DNA of 64,000 bases, taken from the NCBI RefSeq assembly GCF_905163445.1, contig NC_053202.1:5456001-5520000 (forward strand). The letters run 5' to 3'. The notes below the pieces were generated by a model. That model was given only the letters and a program-made list of their open reading frames with translations. It was not told where the DNA came from and did no database searches. Made by a program: the position numbers and the translations under genes. This document shows positions 14,001-29,000 of the stretch, one piece after another. The stretch's first letter is position 1; each line of letters opens with the position of its first letter. Source of the DNA: Pararge aegeria. Its lineage: Eukaryota > Arthropoda > Insecta > Lepidoptera > Nymphalidae.

Positions 14001-17000
14001 TATTTGTACTTTCAATACTAAGTTATGAAATAAAGCAATGTAAAGAGGGTGGTGTGAAAAAATTATTAAAGTTCTATAATTTAATTAATACATGGCGGAA
14101 ATAACAATTATATATAAAATAGTAGCGGACCCGCGCAACTTCGTACGCGAATGAATCAACTTCAAAAAGTAGAAGTATGTTCACACGCTCTTAAAAAAGA
14201 TATTTATTGTAGTTTTTGCAACATTTCTCATTAAAAAAATTTAATTTATTTACTAGGAATGCAACGTGTATACAACCCGTCTTAATATATGGACACATTT
14301 AACAATTGTTTTATAATGCTGTACACCCCACTTCAAGGCTAACTCAGCAAGCATAACACAAAAGACACTCTTTGTTTACCACCAAATTTTGTGATATAAC
14401 TAACAATTTTGAGACACAGGGCGCAGTGTCGAAAAATATCGACCAACAAATTTGATGTAGGTAACAACTATTCTACTCAATGGAGCGGATCTGCCCAGAT
14501 TTGATGTAGCGATTCTAGGTCTGAACGTTAGCTTATTGATAATATGCGACCATGCATTATGCTTTGGTACCGCCAATCGCACCCTGCTCATTAGATTTGG
14601 GCAATCGATCCCTCCGTCTATTTTTCTGTTTACTTTTCAGGAAAGAGAAATCAATAAACCTTTTTTAAAATGTTGTCCTTGTATGTAGAGTGCCGTAAAA
14701 ACTTCTTCTGGACGCTTGATAAAAGTAAATGTACTTAAATGTACTTAAGTATATAATGTATTTAAGTATATAATGTACTTAAGTTTATAAAGTATATAAT
14801 GTATTTAAGTAAATAATGTTATTAAGTAAATAATATATTCAAGTATATAATGTATTTATGTAAATAATGTACTTAAGTATATAATGTACTTAAGTATACA
14901 ATGTATTTAAGTAAACAATGTATTTAAGTAAATAATGTACTTAAGTAAATAATGTACTAAAGTATATAATGTAAATAAGTAATTAATGTACTTAAGTATA
15001 TTATGTTCTTAAGTGTATAATGTATTTAAGTACATAATGTACTAACGTATATAATGTACTTAAGTAAATAATGTAAATAAATAAATAATGTACTAAAGTA
15101 TATAATGTAAATAAGTAAATAATGTACTTAAGAATATAATGTATTACAGTATATAATGTATTTAAGTATAAAATGTACTTAAGTAAATAATGTACTTAAG
15201 TATATTATGTATTTAAGTAAATAATGTTCTTAAGTAAATAATATGCTTGAGTATATAATGTACTTAAGTAAATAATGTACTAAAGTATATAATGTAAATA
15301 AGTAAATAATGTACTGAAGTATATTATGTACTTAAGTATATAATGTATTTAAGCATGTATTGTACATAAGTAAATAATGTTCTTAAGTAAATAATATACT
15401 TAAGTATTTAATGTACTTAAGTAAATAATGTACTTAAGTATATAATGTATTGAGGTATATAATGTACTAAAGTATATAATGTTTTTAAGTATACAATGTT
15501 AATAAGTAATGTTCTAAAGTATGCAATGTAAATAAGTAAATAATGTACTTAAGTATATAATGTACTTACGTATATAATGTACTTAAGTAAATAATGTACT
15601 TAAGTATATGATGTAAATAAGTATATAACGTACTTAAGTATATAATGTACTTAAGTATATAATGTACTAAAGTATATAATATATTTAAGTATATAATGAA
15701 CGTATGTATATAATGTACTTAAGTATATAATGTTCTTAAGTATTTCATGTACTTAAGTATATAACGTACTTAAGTATATAATGTTTTTAAGTATATAATG
15801 TACTTAAGTATAATATAATGTATTTAACTAAATAATGTACTTAAGTATATAACGTATTTAAGTATATGATGTACTTAAGTATATAATGTTCTTAAGTATA
15901 TTATGTAATAAAGTATATAATGTACTTAAGTATATAATGCACTTAAGTATATAACGTACTTAAGTATATAATGTACTTAAGTATATTATGTACTGGTGTA
16001 TATAATGTACTTAAGTTTATTATGTATTTAAGCATATAATGTACATAAGTAAATAATGTACTTAAGTATAAAATGTATTTAAGTAAATAATATACTTAAG
16101 TATATAATGTACTAAAGTATATAATGTGCTAATGTAAATAATGTACTTAAGTAAATAATATACTTAAGCATATAATGTATTTAAGTATAAAATGTACTTA
16201 AGTATATAATGTATTTAAGTAAAAAATTGTACTTAAGTATATAATGTATTTAAGAATATTATGTTCTTAAGTGTAGGGTCTGATAACAATATATAAACGA
16301 AGTACTTATATCATAATAATTAACCTAAATACTTTACATACATATATAACTTAACACCTTATTCTAATTTACCAATAACAATTTGAACATACAAACATTC
16401 ACACAAACATACATATCAACATTCACAAACTTACATTTACGATCGTACCTACCGGTATAATTCAACAATAGTCCATACCGATCTCGCAGTTGAAACGCAC
16501 AAACTGCCGACTGGTATTATGACGTCGTCGTTTGCATGTAGGTAGTCGGTACACTAACCGCGTGCCGGCAGTCCGCTATTGGATTCGTGCATCAGTCGTG
16601 TCGCTCAATGTAAAACGAATGTTATTGTGTTTCTTATCGGCCCTAAACAATATTGTAAATATCGGAGTAAAGTGATTCTGAACTACAAGTGTGTTTAACA
16701 TTTAAAACAAACCTAAACATCATCGGAAGATCATAACTCACAACGCATTGCCCCCCTAAACTGGTGACCCTTGGATTATTTTTTGACCTTGCAAGAGGTC
16801 ATTCGGGAACGCGTGGAGGAAGCTACTGAACACCTACCAGCATGTTCAGCTTTGGCGGTAATGTCTGTGATCAAGAAGAAGCGGGAGGTAGTACAACAAC
16901 TCGAAAAGATACAAAGTGTGTTTCACCGGATGGACCACCTGAGATTTATAAGGTCGGTATCAAAGTGCCTCCGTTTTACCCAGATGATCCCGAAATTTGG

Positions 17001-20000
17001 TTTGCTCAGTTAGAAGGCCAATTTGCTTTAGCTAATATTACCAGTGATCTACTACGTCATTGGTCACATTGAGCATCAATACGCGAAAGAAATAAAGGAC
17101 ATAATAGTGAACCCTCCAGCGGCTCAAAAGTATGACAAGCTCAAATCTGAGTTAATTAATAGATTGTCCGCATCGAAAGCGTCTAAAATTAAACAGTTGC
17201 TGCGCCACGAGGAACTTGGTGACCGAAAACCCTCGCAATTTTTCCGACACCTTAGGGATCTAGCCGGTGCCGAATTTCCTGACCAGTTATATACGATATG
17301 GATCAGTAGACTACCAGTAAACGTCCAAACAGTTCTTGCCGCGCAGAGATCGGCTACATTAGAAGAACAGGCCGATCTAGCAGACAGGATTATGGATATA
17401 GCTTCTTCAACGCCCAACGTTCATGCTAGTGTAAGTCCATCACCTGTTGACGACGACCTGCGAAAGGAAGTATCGGAGCTGCGAAGGCAAATTGAGATGC
17501 TGACAGCCAAGTTCAGCAATAGATCTCGCCAGAGTGCCAGACAACCACAACGAGGGCGCTCACGAAGCCGTTCTCAGTCAAGCTACCGCAAATACCCGGT
17601 TTGTTTCTACCACTCCAAATACGGTAACCAAGCCGATAAGTGCGTTCGACCTTGCGACTTCAAAACCTCGGAAAACGAAAAGGGCAGTCGCTAATGGCGA
17701 CCGACGATTGCCCTCCTGCTGTTGGTCGTCTTTTCATCACGGATCGAAGAACGAAGATACAGTTCCTGGTCGATACAGGAAGCGACCTCTGTGTCTTCCC
17801 CCGGTCCTTGCTTTTCGGTAGTTTTAAGCCCGCGAATTACCAATTAAGTGCGGCCAACGGTTCGTCCATTCAAACGTACGGTTATATAAACTTTAATATA
17901 GACCTCGGACTTCGTCGTGATTTTGTGTGGCGATTTGTTTTGGCTGACGTGACGAGACCTATAATTGGCGTAGACTTTTTAGTTTTTTATAAATTAATTG
18001 TTGATTGTCGTAACCAATGTTTAATTGATAGTTCTACTAACTTAAAAACTATTGCGTCAATTGCTCAACCTGATTCTATTTCCTCTGTAAAGATCATGAC
18101 TGGTGAATCAAGTTATCATAAAATCTTGGACGAGTTTCCAGAAATTACTCGACCGGCAGGTACGTTACGTATTACACAACACAACACGGTACACCACATC
18201 CGCACAACACCCGGCCCTCCAGTCTCCTGCCAGCCAAGGCGCTTAGCGCCTGATAAACTTAAAATAGCGCAACAGGAATTCCAAACCATGTTGCAAATTG
18301 GTACAGCTAGGCCTTCAGAGAGCCCGTGGTCATCCCCTCTACACCTAGCTCCCAACAAAAATAACGGCTGGCGTCCCTGCGGTGATTACCGGAGACTATT
18401 CAGTCTCCGGTAATCACCGCAGGGACGCCAGGACTATCCCAGATAGGTATCCGATCAGGCATATTCATGACTTTGCCCACAGCATAGCTGGTTGTAAAGT
18501 GTTTAGCACGATTGATCTCGTGAAGGCCTATAATCAGATACCTGTCAGTCCCGAGGATATCCCGAAGACTGCAATAACAACACCCTTCGGGCTTTATGAG
18601 TTCCCGTTTATGACATTCGGTCTCCGCAACGCCGCCCAAACGTTCCAGCGGTTTGTAGACGAGATGACCCGGGGACTCGACTTCTGTTATTGTTACTTGG
18701 ACGATTTTTTAATTTTTAGCAGAAGCGAAGTGGAACATGAATAACATCTTCGCCAGATATTTAGTAGGCTAAGAGATTACGGTATGCTTATTAATATATC
18801 AAAATGTGTCTTTGCCGTACCAGAGGTAAAATTTCTAGGACACCTTATTTCAGAAAAAGGAACTAAGCCACTGGATATTTCAGTTCAAGCTATTAAAGAT
18901 TTCCCCCAGCCTAAAGATATCCGTCAGCTCAGAAGGTTTTTGGGCATGCTAAATTTCTACAGGCGTTTCTTGCCGAAAGCAGCTCAAATACAGGCCCCTT
19001 TGCATGCTTTATTAGTTGGCACGGCGAAGGGATCTCAACCAATACATTTCAAGCATTTCAGGACTGCAAGGATAGCCTGGCTAATGCAGTATTGTTAGCA
19101 CACCCTGACTTCGAGGCTAAGCTCGCACTCGTCACAGACGCTTCGGACGTGGCTATAGGAGCAGTTCTGCAACAGAAAAAAGGTGAAGATTGGGAACCTT
19201 TAGCGTTTTTCTCTAGGAAGCTAATTCCTTCACAGAAAAAATATTCTCCATATGACAGGGAACTGCTTGCTATATATGAAGCAATTAAATATTTCAGACA
19301 TATGTTAGAGGCTCGATATTTTGTGATCTATACTGATCATAAACCTATCAATTTTGCTTTTCACGAACGAAAAGCCAACTGTTCTCCAAGACAGTATAGA
19401 CACCTTGACTTTATAGCGCAATTCACCACCGACATAAGGCATATATCCGGCAAGGACAACGTCGTAGCCGACACCTTATCTCGAGTGGATGAACTACACG
19501 CTCCAGTCAGTCTTGAGTCTCTAGCAGAATGTCAAGCTTCAGATCCTGAGTTAGCTAATTATCTCAAGGAAAAGTCTTCTCTTCGCTTACAAAGGACGAA
19601 TCTACCTGGAAGTCAATCTTTTGTTTACTGCGACGTCAGTACATCGACTCCCAGACCATTCGTACCCAAACAGCTAAGAAGACAAGTCTTTGAGAGCCTG
19701 CACTCCCTCAGCCACCCAGGCGTCAACGCAACTGCCAAATTAATAGCCGAACGTTTTGTTTGGCCGGGCATAAGGAGAGATTGCAGGTCGTGGGCACAAT
19801 CATGTCTACCTTGCCAGCGTGCAAAAGTAAGCAGGCATGTGTCTGCACCCTTAGGCACATATAACCTACCCCGCGCACGATTCAAAAATATCCACATTGA
19901 TATCGTGGGGCCTTTACCGTCTTCAGAAGGTTATCGCTATTGTTTGACAGCCGTAGACCGTTTTACTAGATGGGCGGAAGTCATACCAATAGTTGACATT

Positions 20001-23000
20001 ACAGCCGAAACGACAGCAAAAGCATTGTTGTCAGGTTGGATATCGCGCTTTGGCAGCCCAGAGACTATTGTGACAGACCGAGGCCGCCAATTTGAATCCG
20101 CTCTGTTCAGTTATCTGTCAAAGATAGCTGGATTTGAGCATAAAAGGACAACAGCATACCATCCCTCTTGCAATGGCTTAGTCGAACGCTTTCACAGGCA
20201 ACTCAAAGCGTCCATTGTCTGTCATGCAAATGATAAATGGACAGAGTCATTACCTTGGGTGCTTCTGGGGATAAGAAGTGCCTTTAAGGAAGACCTTCAA
20301 GCTTCTTCGGCAGAGCTTTTATATGGCGAACCTTTACGGCTACCTGGAGAATTTTTTCACTCCTCGGTAAATATTACCACAGACATAACCGATTTTACGG
20401 CCCGTCTGCGCTCGTTCGCTGAGAATTTGCGTCCTGTACCAGCTGCACGGCATGGTAGGAACAAATGTTGTTTTCAAAACTTTAGAGACCTCCGATCACG
20501 TTTTCCTTCGAGAAGATTCATCACGTGGCTCATTACAACCTGCCTACACAGGACCGTATAAAGTGTTATCTCGCAACGACAAAGTTTTCAATCTATTAGT
20601 TAATGGCAAGCAAGTAACGGTATCAATAGACCGCCTTAAACCAGCCTATTTATTAAACGACCAAAGCGACCCCAATCCTAATGAAGATGAGCAGCCATCT
20701 GAAAAATGTAATTTTAATGGTTATCGAACTCATTCCGGCCGCCAAGTCAGAAAACCAAATTTTTATCACCCTTGACGGTCTCTGGAGGGGGGTGGTGTAG
20801 GGTCTGATAACAATATATAAACGAAATACTTATATCATAATAATTAACCTAAATACTTTACATACATATATAGCTTAACACCTTATTCTAATTTACCAAT
20901 AACAATTTGAACATACAAACATTCACACAAACATACATATCAACATTCACAAACTTACATTTACGATCGTACCTACCGGTGTAATTCAACAATAGTCCAT
21001 ACCGATCTCGCAGTTGAAACGCACAAACTGCCGACTGGTATAATGACGTCGTCGTTTGCATGTAGGTAGTCGGTACACTAACCGCGTGCCGGCAGTCCGC
21101 TATTGGATTCGTGCATCAGTCGTGTCGCTCAATGTAAAACGAATGTTGTTGTGTTTTTTGGACGATTTTTTAATTTTTAGCAGAAGCGAAGTGGAGCACG
21201 GAGAACATCTTCGCCAGATATTTAGTAGGCTAAGAGATTACGGTATGCTTATTAATATATCAAAATGTGTCTTTGCCGTACCAGAGGTAAAATTTCTAGG
21301 ACACCTTATTTCAGAAAAAGGAACTAAGCCACTGGATATTTTAGTTCAAGCTATTAAAGATTTCCCCCAGCCTAAAGATAAACGTCAGCTCAAAAGGTTT
21401 TTAGACATGCTAAATTTCTACAGGCCCCCCTAAATTAAGTGTATTATGTATTTAAGTAAAAAATCTTCTTAAGTAAATAATGTATTTAAGTACATAATGT
21501 ACTAACGTATATAATGTACTTAAGTAAATAATGTACTTAAGTATATAATGTAAATATGTAAATAATGTACTGAAGTATATAATGTACTTAAGTATATCAT
21601 GTAAATAAATAAATAATGTACTAAAGTATATAATGTAAATAAGTAAATAATGTACTTAAGAATATAATGTACTTAAGTATATAATGTACTTAAGTAAATA
21701 ATGTACTTAAGTATATAAAGTACTTAAGTAAATAATGTACTTAAGTAAATAATGTACTTAAGTAAATAAAATACTTAAGTATATAATGTACTTAAGTATA
21801 TCATGTAAATAAATAAATAATGTACTAAAGTATATAATGTAAATAAGTAAATAATGTACTTAAGAATATAATGTATTTAAGTATATAATGTATTTAAGTA
21901 TATAATGTACTTAAGTATATAATGTACTTAAGTATATAATGTTCTAAAGTATATAATGTACTTAAGTATATAATGTTCTTAAGTATATAATGTACTTAAG
22001 TATATAATGTAATAAAGTATATAATGTACTTACGTATATAATGTACTTAAGTATATAATGTACTTAAGTATATAATGTACTTAAGTATATAATGTTCTTA
22101 AGTATATTATGTAATAAAGTATATAATGTACTTAAGTATATAATGCATTTAAGTATATAACGTACTTAAGTATATTATGTACTTAAGTATATAATGTACT
22201 TAAGTATATAATGTTCTTAAGTATATTATATACTTTAGTATATTATGTACTTAAGTATATAATGTACTTAAGTATTTAATGTACTTAAGTATATAATGTA
22301 CGTTAGTATATAATGTACTTAACTATATAATGCACTTAAGTATATAACGTACTTAAGTATATAATGTACTTAAGTATATAGTGTTCTTAAGTAAATAATA
22401 TATTTAAGTATATAATGTTCTTAAGTAAATAATATACTTAGGTATATAATATATTGAGGTATATAATGTACTAAAGTATATAATGTTTTTAAGTATATAA
22501 TGTACTTAAGTATATAATGTATTTAAATATATAATGTACTTAAGTAAATAACGTATTTTAGTATATAATGTACTTAACTATATAATGTACTTAAGTATAT
22601 AACGTATTTAAGTATATAATGTACTAACGTATATAATGTTCTTAAGTATATTATGTAATAAAGCACGTAAGTATTTATAATATATTTAAGTATATAATGC
22701 ACTTATGTATATAATGTACTTAAGTATATAATGCACTTATGTATATAATGTACTTAAGTATATAATGTACTGAAGTATTTAATGTACTTAAGTATATAAT
22801 GTATTTAAGTATATAATGTATTTAAGTATATAATGTACTTAAGTACATTATATACTTAAGTAAATAATGTACTTAAGTATATAATGCACTTAAGTATATA
22901 ACGTACTTAAGTATATAATGTACTTAAGTATATAATGTACTTAAGTATAAAACGTATTTAAGTATATAATGTATTTAAGTATATAATGTACATAAGTATA

Positions 23001-26000
23001 TAATGTACTTAAGTATATAATGTATGTAAGTATATAATGGTCGTAAGTAAATAATGAACTTAAGTATATATTGTATCTAAGTATATAAGCACTAAGTATA
23101 TAATAAACTTAAGTATATAATGTACTTAAGTATATAATGAAGGTAAGTTTATAATGTACTTAAGTATATAATGTACATAAGTAAATAATGTTCTTAAGTA
23201 TATAATGTATCTAAGTATATAAGCACTAAGTATATAATATACTTAAGTATATAATGTACTTAAGTATATAATGTACGTAAGTATATAATGTACGTAAGTA
23301 TATAATGTACTTAATTATAAAATGTACGTAAGTATATAATGTACGTAAGTATATAATGTATTTAAGTATATAATGTACATAAGTAAATAATGAACTTAAG
23401 TATATAATGTATCTAAGTATATAATGTACTTAAGTAAATAATGTACTTAAATAAATAATGTACTTAAGTATATAATGTACTTAAGTATATGATATACGTA
23501 AGTAAATAATGTACGTAAGTATATAATGTACGTTATTATATAATGTACATAAGTATATAATGTACTTAAGTATATAATGTACATATGAATATAATGCACT
23601 TAGTATATAATGTACCTTAATAAATAATGTTTTTCAGTATATAATGCACGAAGTATATAATGTATCTAAGTATATAAGCACTAAGTATATAATATACTTA
23701 AGTATATAATGTACTTAAGTATATAATGTACGTAAGTATATAATGTATTTAAGTATATAATGTACATAAGTAAATAATGAACTTAAGTATATATTGTATC
23801 TAAGTATATAATGTTCTTAAGTTAAGTATGTACTTAAGTATATAATGTACGTTATTATATAATGTACATAACTATATAATGTACTTAAGTATATAATGTA
23901 CTCAAGTATATAATGAAGGTAAGTTTATAATGTACGTAAGTATATAATGTACTAAAGTATATAATGTACGTAAGTATATAATGTATTTAAGTATATAATG
24001 TACATAAGTAAATAATGAACTTAAGTATATAATGTATCTAAGTATATAATGTACATAAGAATATAATGTATTTATGTATATAATGTACATAAGTAAATAA
24101 TAAACTTAAGTATATATTTTATCTAAGTATATAATGTTCTTAAGTTAAGTATGTACTTAAGTATATAAGTCATCGTATACGTAAAATAAAAACGAAAACG
24201 ACATCGAATACGAAAATGAAAACGTCATCGTATACGTAAACTAAAACGAAAACGGCATCGTATACGTAAAAAGAAAACAAAACGTAACCAAAAACCAAAC
24301 CGAAAAAGTTAATCGTATACGAAATCGAAAAACGTCATCGTATACGTAATCGTTTACATATACGAAAACGAAAACGATTTCGTATACGTAAACGAAGACG
24401 AAAACGTCATCGAATACGAAATCGAAAACGTCATTGTATAAGTAAACGAAAACAAAAACATAATCGTATACGTAAACAAAAACGAAAACGTCATCGTATA
24501 CGTAAAAGAAAACGAAAACGACATCGAATACGAAAATGAAAACGTAATCGTTTACGTAAAAAAAAAACGAAAACGTTATCGTATTCGTAAAATAAAAACG
24601 AAAACGTCATCGTATACGTAAAAGAAAACGACATCGAATACGAAAATGAAAACGTAATCGTATACGTAAAAAAAAACGAAAACGCTATCGTATTCGTAAA
24701 ATAAAAACGAAAACGTCATCGTATACGTAAACGAATACGAAAACGTCATGGAATACGAAAACAAAAACGACATTGAATACGAAAACGAAAACGTAATCGT
24801 ATATGTAAACGAAAACGTCATCGTATTTGTAAACGAAAACGAAAACGAAAACGTTATCGTGTACGAAAACGAAAATGTCATCGTGTAGGAAAACGAAAAC
24901 GTCATCGTATACGTAAACGAAAACTAAAACGACATCGAATACGAAAACGAAAACGTATTCGTAAACGTAAACGAAAACGTTATCGTATTCGTAAAATAAA
25001 AACAAAAACGTCATCTTATACGTAAACGAATACGAAAACGTCATCGTATACGTAAACAAATACGAAAACGTCATCGAATACGAAAACGAAAACGTCATTG
25101 AATACGAAAACGAAAACGTCATCGTATACGAAAACGAATACGAAAACGAATACGAAAACGAATACGAATATGAAAACGAATACGAAAACGAACACGAAAA
25201 CGAAAACGAAAACGAATATGAAAACGAATACGTAAACGAACACGAAAACGAATACGAAAACGAATACGAAAACGAATACGAAAACGAAAACGTTATCGTG
25301 TACGAAAACAAAAACGTCATTGTATTCGAAAACGAAAACGTACTCGTATACCTAAACTAAAACGAAAACGACATCGTATTCGTAAAATAACAACGAAAAC
25401 GTCATCGTATACGTAAACGAATACGAAAACGTCATGGAATACGAAAACGAAAACGACATTGAATACGAAAACGAAAACGTAATCGTATACGTAAACGAAA
25501 ACGAAAACGAAAACGTTATCGTGTACGAAAACGAAAATGTCATCGTGTCCGAAAACGAAAACGTCATCGTATACGTAAACGAAAACTAAAACGACATCGA
25601 ATACAAAAACGAAAACGTATTCGTATACGTAAACGAAAACGTTATCGTATATGTAAACGAAAACGTCATCGTATACGTAAACGAAAACTAAAACGACATC
25701 GAATACGAAAACGAAAACGTATTCGTATACGTAAACGACAACGTCATTGAATACGAAAACGAAAACGTAATCGTATATTTAAACGAAAACGTCATCGTAT
25801 ACGAAAACGAAAACGAAAACGAATACGAAAACGAATACGAAAACGAATACGAAAACGAATACGAAAACGAATACGAAAACGAATACGAAAACGAATACGA
25901 AAACGAATACGAATATGAAAACGAATACGAAAACGAACACGAAAACGAATACGAAAAAGAATACGAAAACGAATACGAAAACGAAAACGTTATCGTGTAC

Positions 26001-29000
26001 GAAAACAAAAACGTCATTGTATACGAAAACGAAAACGTACTCGTATACGTAAACTAAAACAAAAACGACATCGTATTCGTAAAATAACAACGAAAACGTC
26101 ATCGTATACGTAAACGAATACGAAAACGTCATAGAATACGAAAACGAAAACGACATTGAATACGAAAACGAAAACGTAATCGTATATGTAAACGAAAACG
26201 TCATCGTATACGTAAACGAAAACGAAAACGAAAACGAAAACGTTATCGTGTACGAAAACGAAAACGTTATCGTGTACGAAAACGAAAATGTCATCGTGTC
26301 CGAAAACGAAAACGTCATCGTATACGTAAACGAAAACTAAAACGACATCGAATACAAAAACGAAAACGTATTCGTATACGTAAACGAAAACGTTATCGTA
26401 TATGTAAACGAAAACGTCATCGTATACGTAAACGAAAACTAAAACGACATCGAATACGAAAACGAAAACGTATTCGTATACGTAAACGAAAACGTTATCG
26501 TATTCGTAAAATAAAAACAAAAACGTCATCTTATACGAAAACGTCATCGTATACGTAAACAAATACGAAAACGTCATCGAAGACGAAAACGAAAACGTCA
26601 TTGAATACGAAAACGAAAACGTATTCGTATACGTAAACGAAAACGTCATCGTATACGAAAACGAATACGAAAACGAATACGAGAACGAATACGAATATGA
26701 AAACGAATACGAAAACGAACACGAAAACGAATACGAAAACGTATACTAATACGAATACGAAAACGAAAACGTATTCGTATACGTAAACGAAAACGTTATC
26801 GTATATGTAAACGAAAACGTCATCGTATACGTAAACGAAAACTAAAACGACATCGAATACGAAAACGAATACGAAAACGAATACGAAAACGAATACGAAA
26901 ACGAATATGAAAACGAATACGAAAACGAATACGAAAACGAATACGAAAACGAATACGAAAACGAATACGAAAACGAATACGAAAACGAATACGAAAACGA
27001 ATACGAAAACGAATACGAAAACGAATACGAAAACGAATACGAATATGAAAACGAATACGAAAACGAACACGAAAACGAATACGAAAACGAATACGAAAAC
27101 GAAAACGTTATCGTGTACGAAAACATAAACGTCATCGTATACGTAAACGAATACGAAAATGTCATGGAATACGAAAACGTAAACGACATTGAATACGAAA
27201 ACGAAAACGTAATCGTATATGTAAACGAAAACGTCATCGTATACGTAAACGAAAACGTCATCGTATACGTAAACGAAAACGAAAACGAAAACGTTATCGT
27301 GTACGAAAACGAAAACGTCATCGTATACGTAAACGAAAACTAAAACGACATCGAATACGAAAACGAAAACGTATTCGTATACGTAAACGAAAGCGTCATT
27401 GAATACGAAAACGAAAACGTAATCGTATATTTAAACGAAAACGTCATCGTATACGAAAACGAATACGAAAACGAATACGAAAACGAATACGAAAACGAAT
27501 ACGAAAACGAATACGAAAACGAATACGTATTCGTAAAATAACAACGAAAACGTCATCGTATACGTAAACGAAAACGAAAACGAAAACGAATACGAAAACG
27601 AATACGAAAACGAATACGAAAACGAATACGAAAACGAATACGAAAACGAATACGAAAACGAAAACGAAAACGAATACGAAAACGTTATCGTGTACGAAAA
27701 CAAAAACGTCATCGTATACGTAAACGAATACGAAAACGTCATGGAATACGAAAACGAAAACGACATTGAATACGAAAACGAAAACGTAATCGTATATGTA
27801 AACGAAAACGTCATCGTATACGTAAACGAAAACGAAAACGAAAACGTTATCGTGTACGAAAACGAAAACGTCATCGTATACGTAAACGAAAACTAAAACG
27901 ACATCGAATACGAAAACGAAAACGTATTCGTATACGTAAACGAAAGCGTCATTGAATACGAAAACGAAAACGTAATCGTATATTTAAACGAAAACGTCAT
28001 CGTATACGAAAACGAATACGAAAACGAATACGAAAACGAATACGAAAACGAATACGAAAACGAATACGAAAACGAATACGAAAACGAATACGAATATGAA
28101 AACGAATACGAAAACGAACACGAAAACGAATACGAAAACGAATACGAAAACGAATACGAAAACGAATACGAAAACGAAAACGTTATCGTGTACGAAAACA
28201 AAAACGTCATTGTATACGAAAACGAAAACGTACTCGTATACGTAAACTAAAACGAAAACGACATCGTATTCGTAAAATAACAACGAAAACGTCATCGTAT
28301 ACGTAAACGAAAACGAAAACGAAAACGTTATCGTGTACGAAAACGAAAATGTCATCGTGTCCGAAAACGAAAACGTCATCGTATACGTAAACGAAAACTA
28401 TAACGACATCGAATACAAAAACGAAAACGTATTCGTATACGTAAACGAAAACGTTATCGTATATGTAAACGAAAACGTCATCGTATACGTAAACGAAAAC
28501 TAAAACGACATCGAATACGAAAACGAAAACGTATTCGTATACGTAAACGAAAACGTTATCGTATTCGTAAAACAAAAACAAAAACGTCATCTTATACGAA
28601 AACGTCATCGTATACGTAAACAAATACGAAAACGTCATCGAATACGAAAACGAAAACGTCATTGAATACGAAAACGAAAACGTATTCGTATACGTAAACC
28701 AAAACGTCATCGTATACGAAAACGAATACGAAAACGAATACGAAAACGAACACGAAAACGAATACGAAAACGAATACGAATACGAATACGAAAACGAAAA
28801 CGTATTCGTATACGTAAACGAAAACGTTATCGTATATGTAAACGAAAACGTCATCGTATACGTAAACGAAAACTAAAACGACATCGAATACGAAAACGAA
28901 AACGTATTCGTATACGTAAAACGAAAACGTCATTGAATACGAAAACGAAAACGTAATCGTATATTTAAACGAAAACGTCATCGTATACGAAAACGAATAC

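Larger units (their letters stand above)
16272..21434 (+). mobile_element. Ty3/gypsy LTR retrotransposon, CsRn1/Kabuki-like, defective
   Basis: Direct LTRs begin TGTAGGGTCTG at 16272 and 20796. The likely 5-bp target duplication is TTAAG (16267-16271 and 21435-21439), although TTAAG occurs in nearly every satellite unit. A primer-binding site TGGTGACCC follows the 5' LTR and a purine tract precedes the 3' LTR. Domain order is Gag, protease, RT, RNase H, integrase. The CHCC-type Gag motif and a PBS fitting tRNA-Trp are features I recall for the CsRn1 clade. The coding region is broken in several places. No envelope gene is seen. The element sits inside the 17-bp satellite. Confidence 0.92.

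Noticed and set aside
26907..27128. Plus-strand frame encoding repeated KTNT
   Set aside because: The same 12-bp repeat read in the other direction; not a gene.
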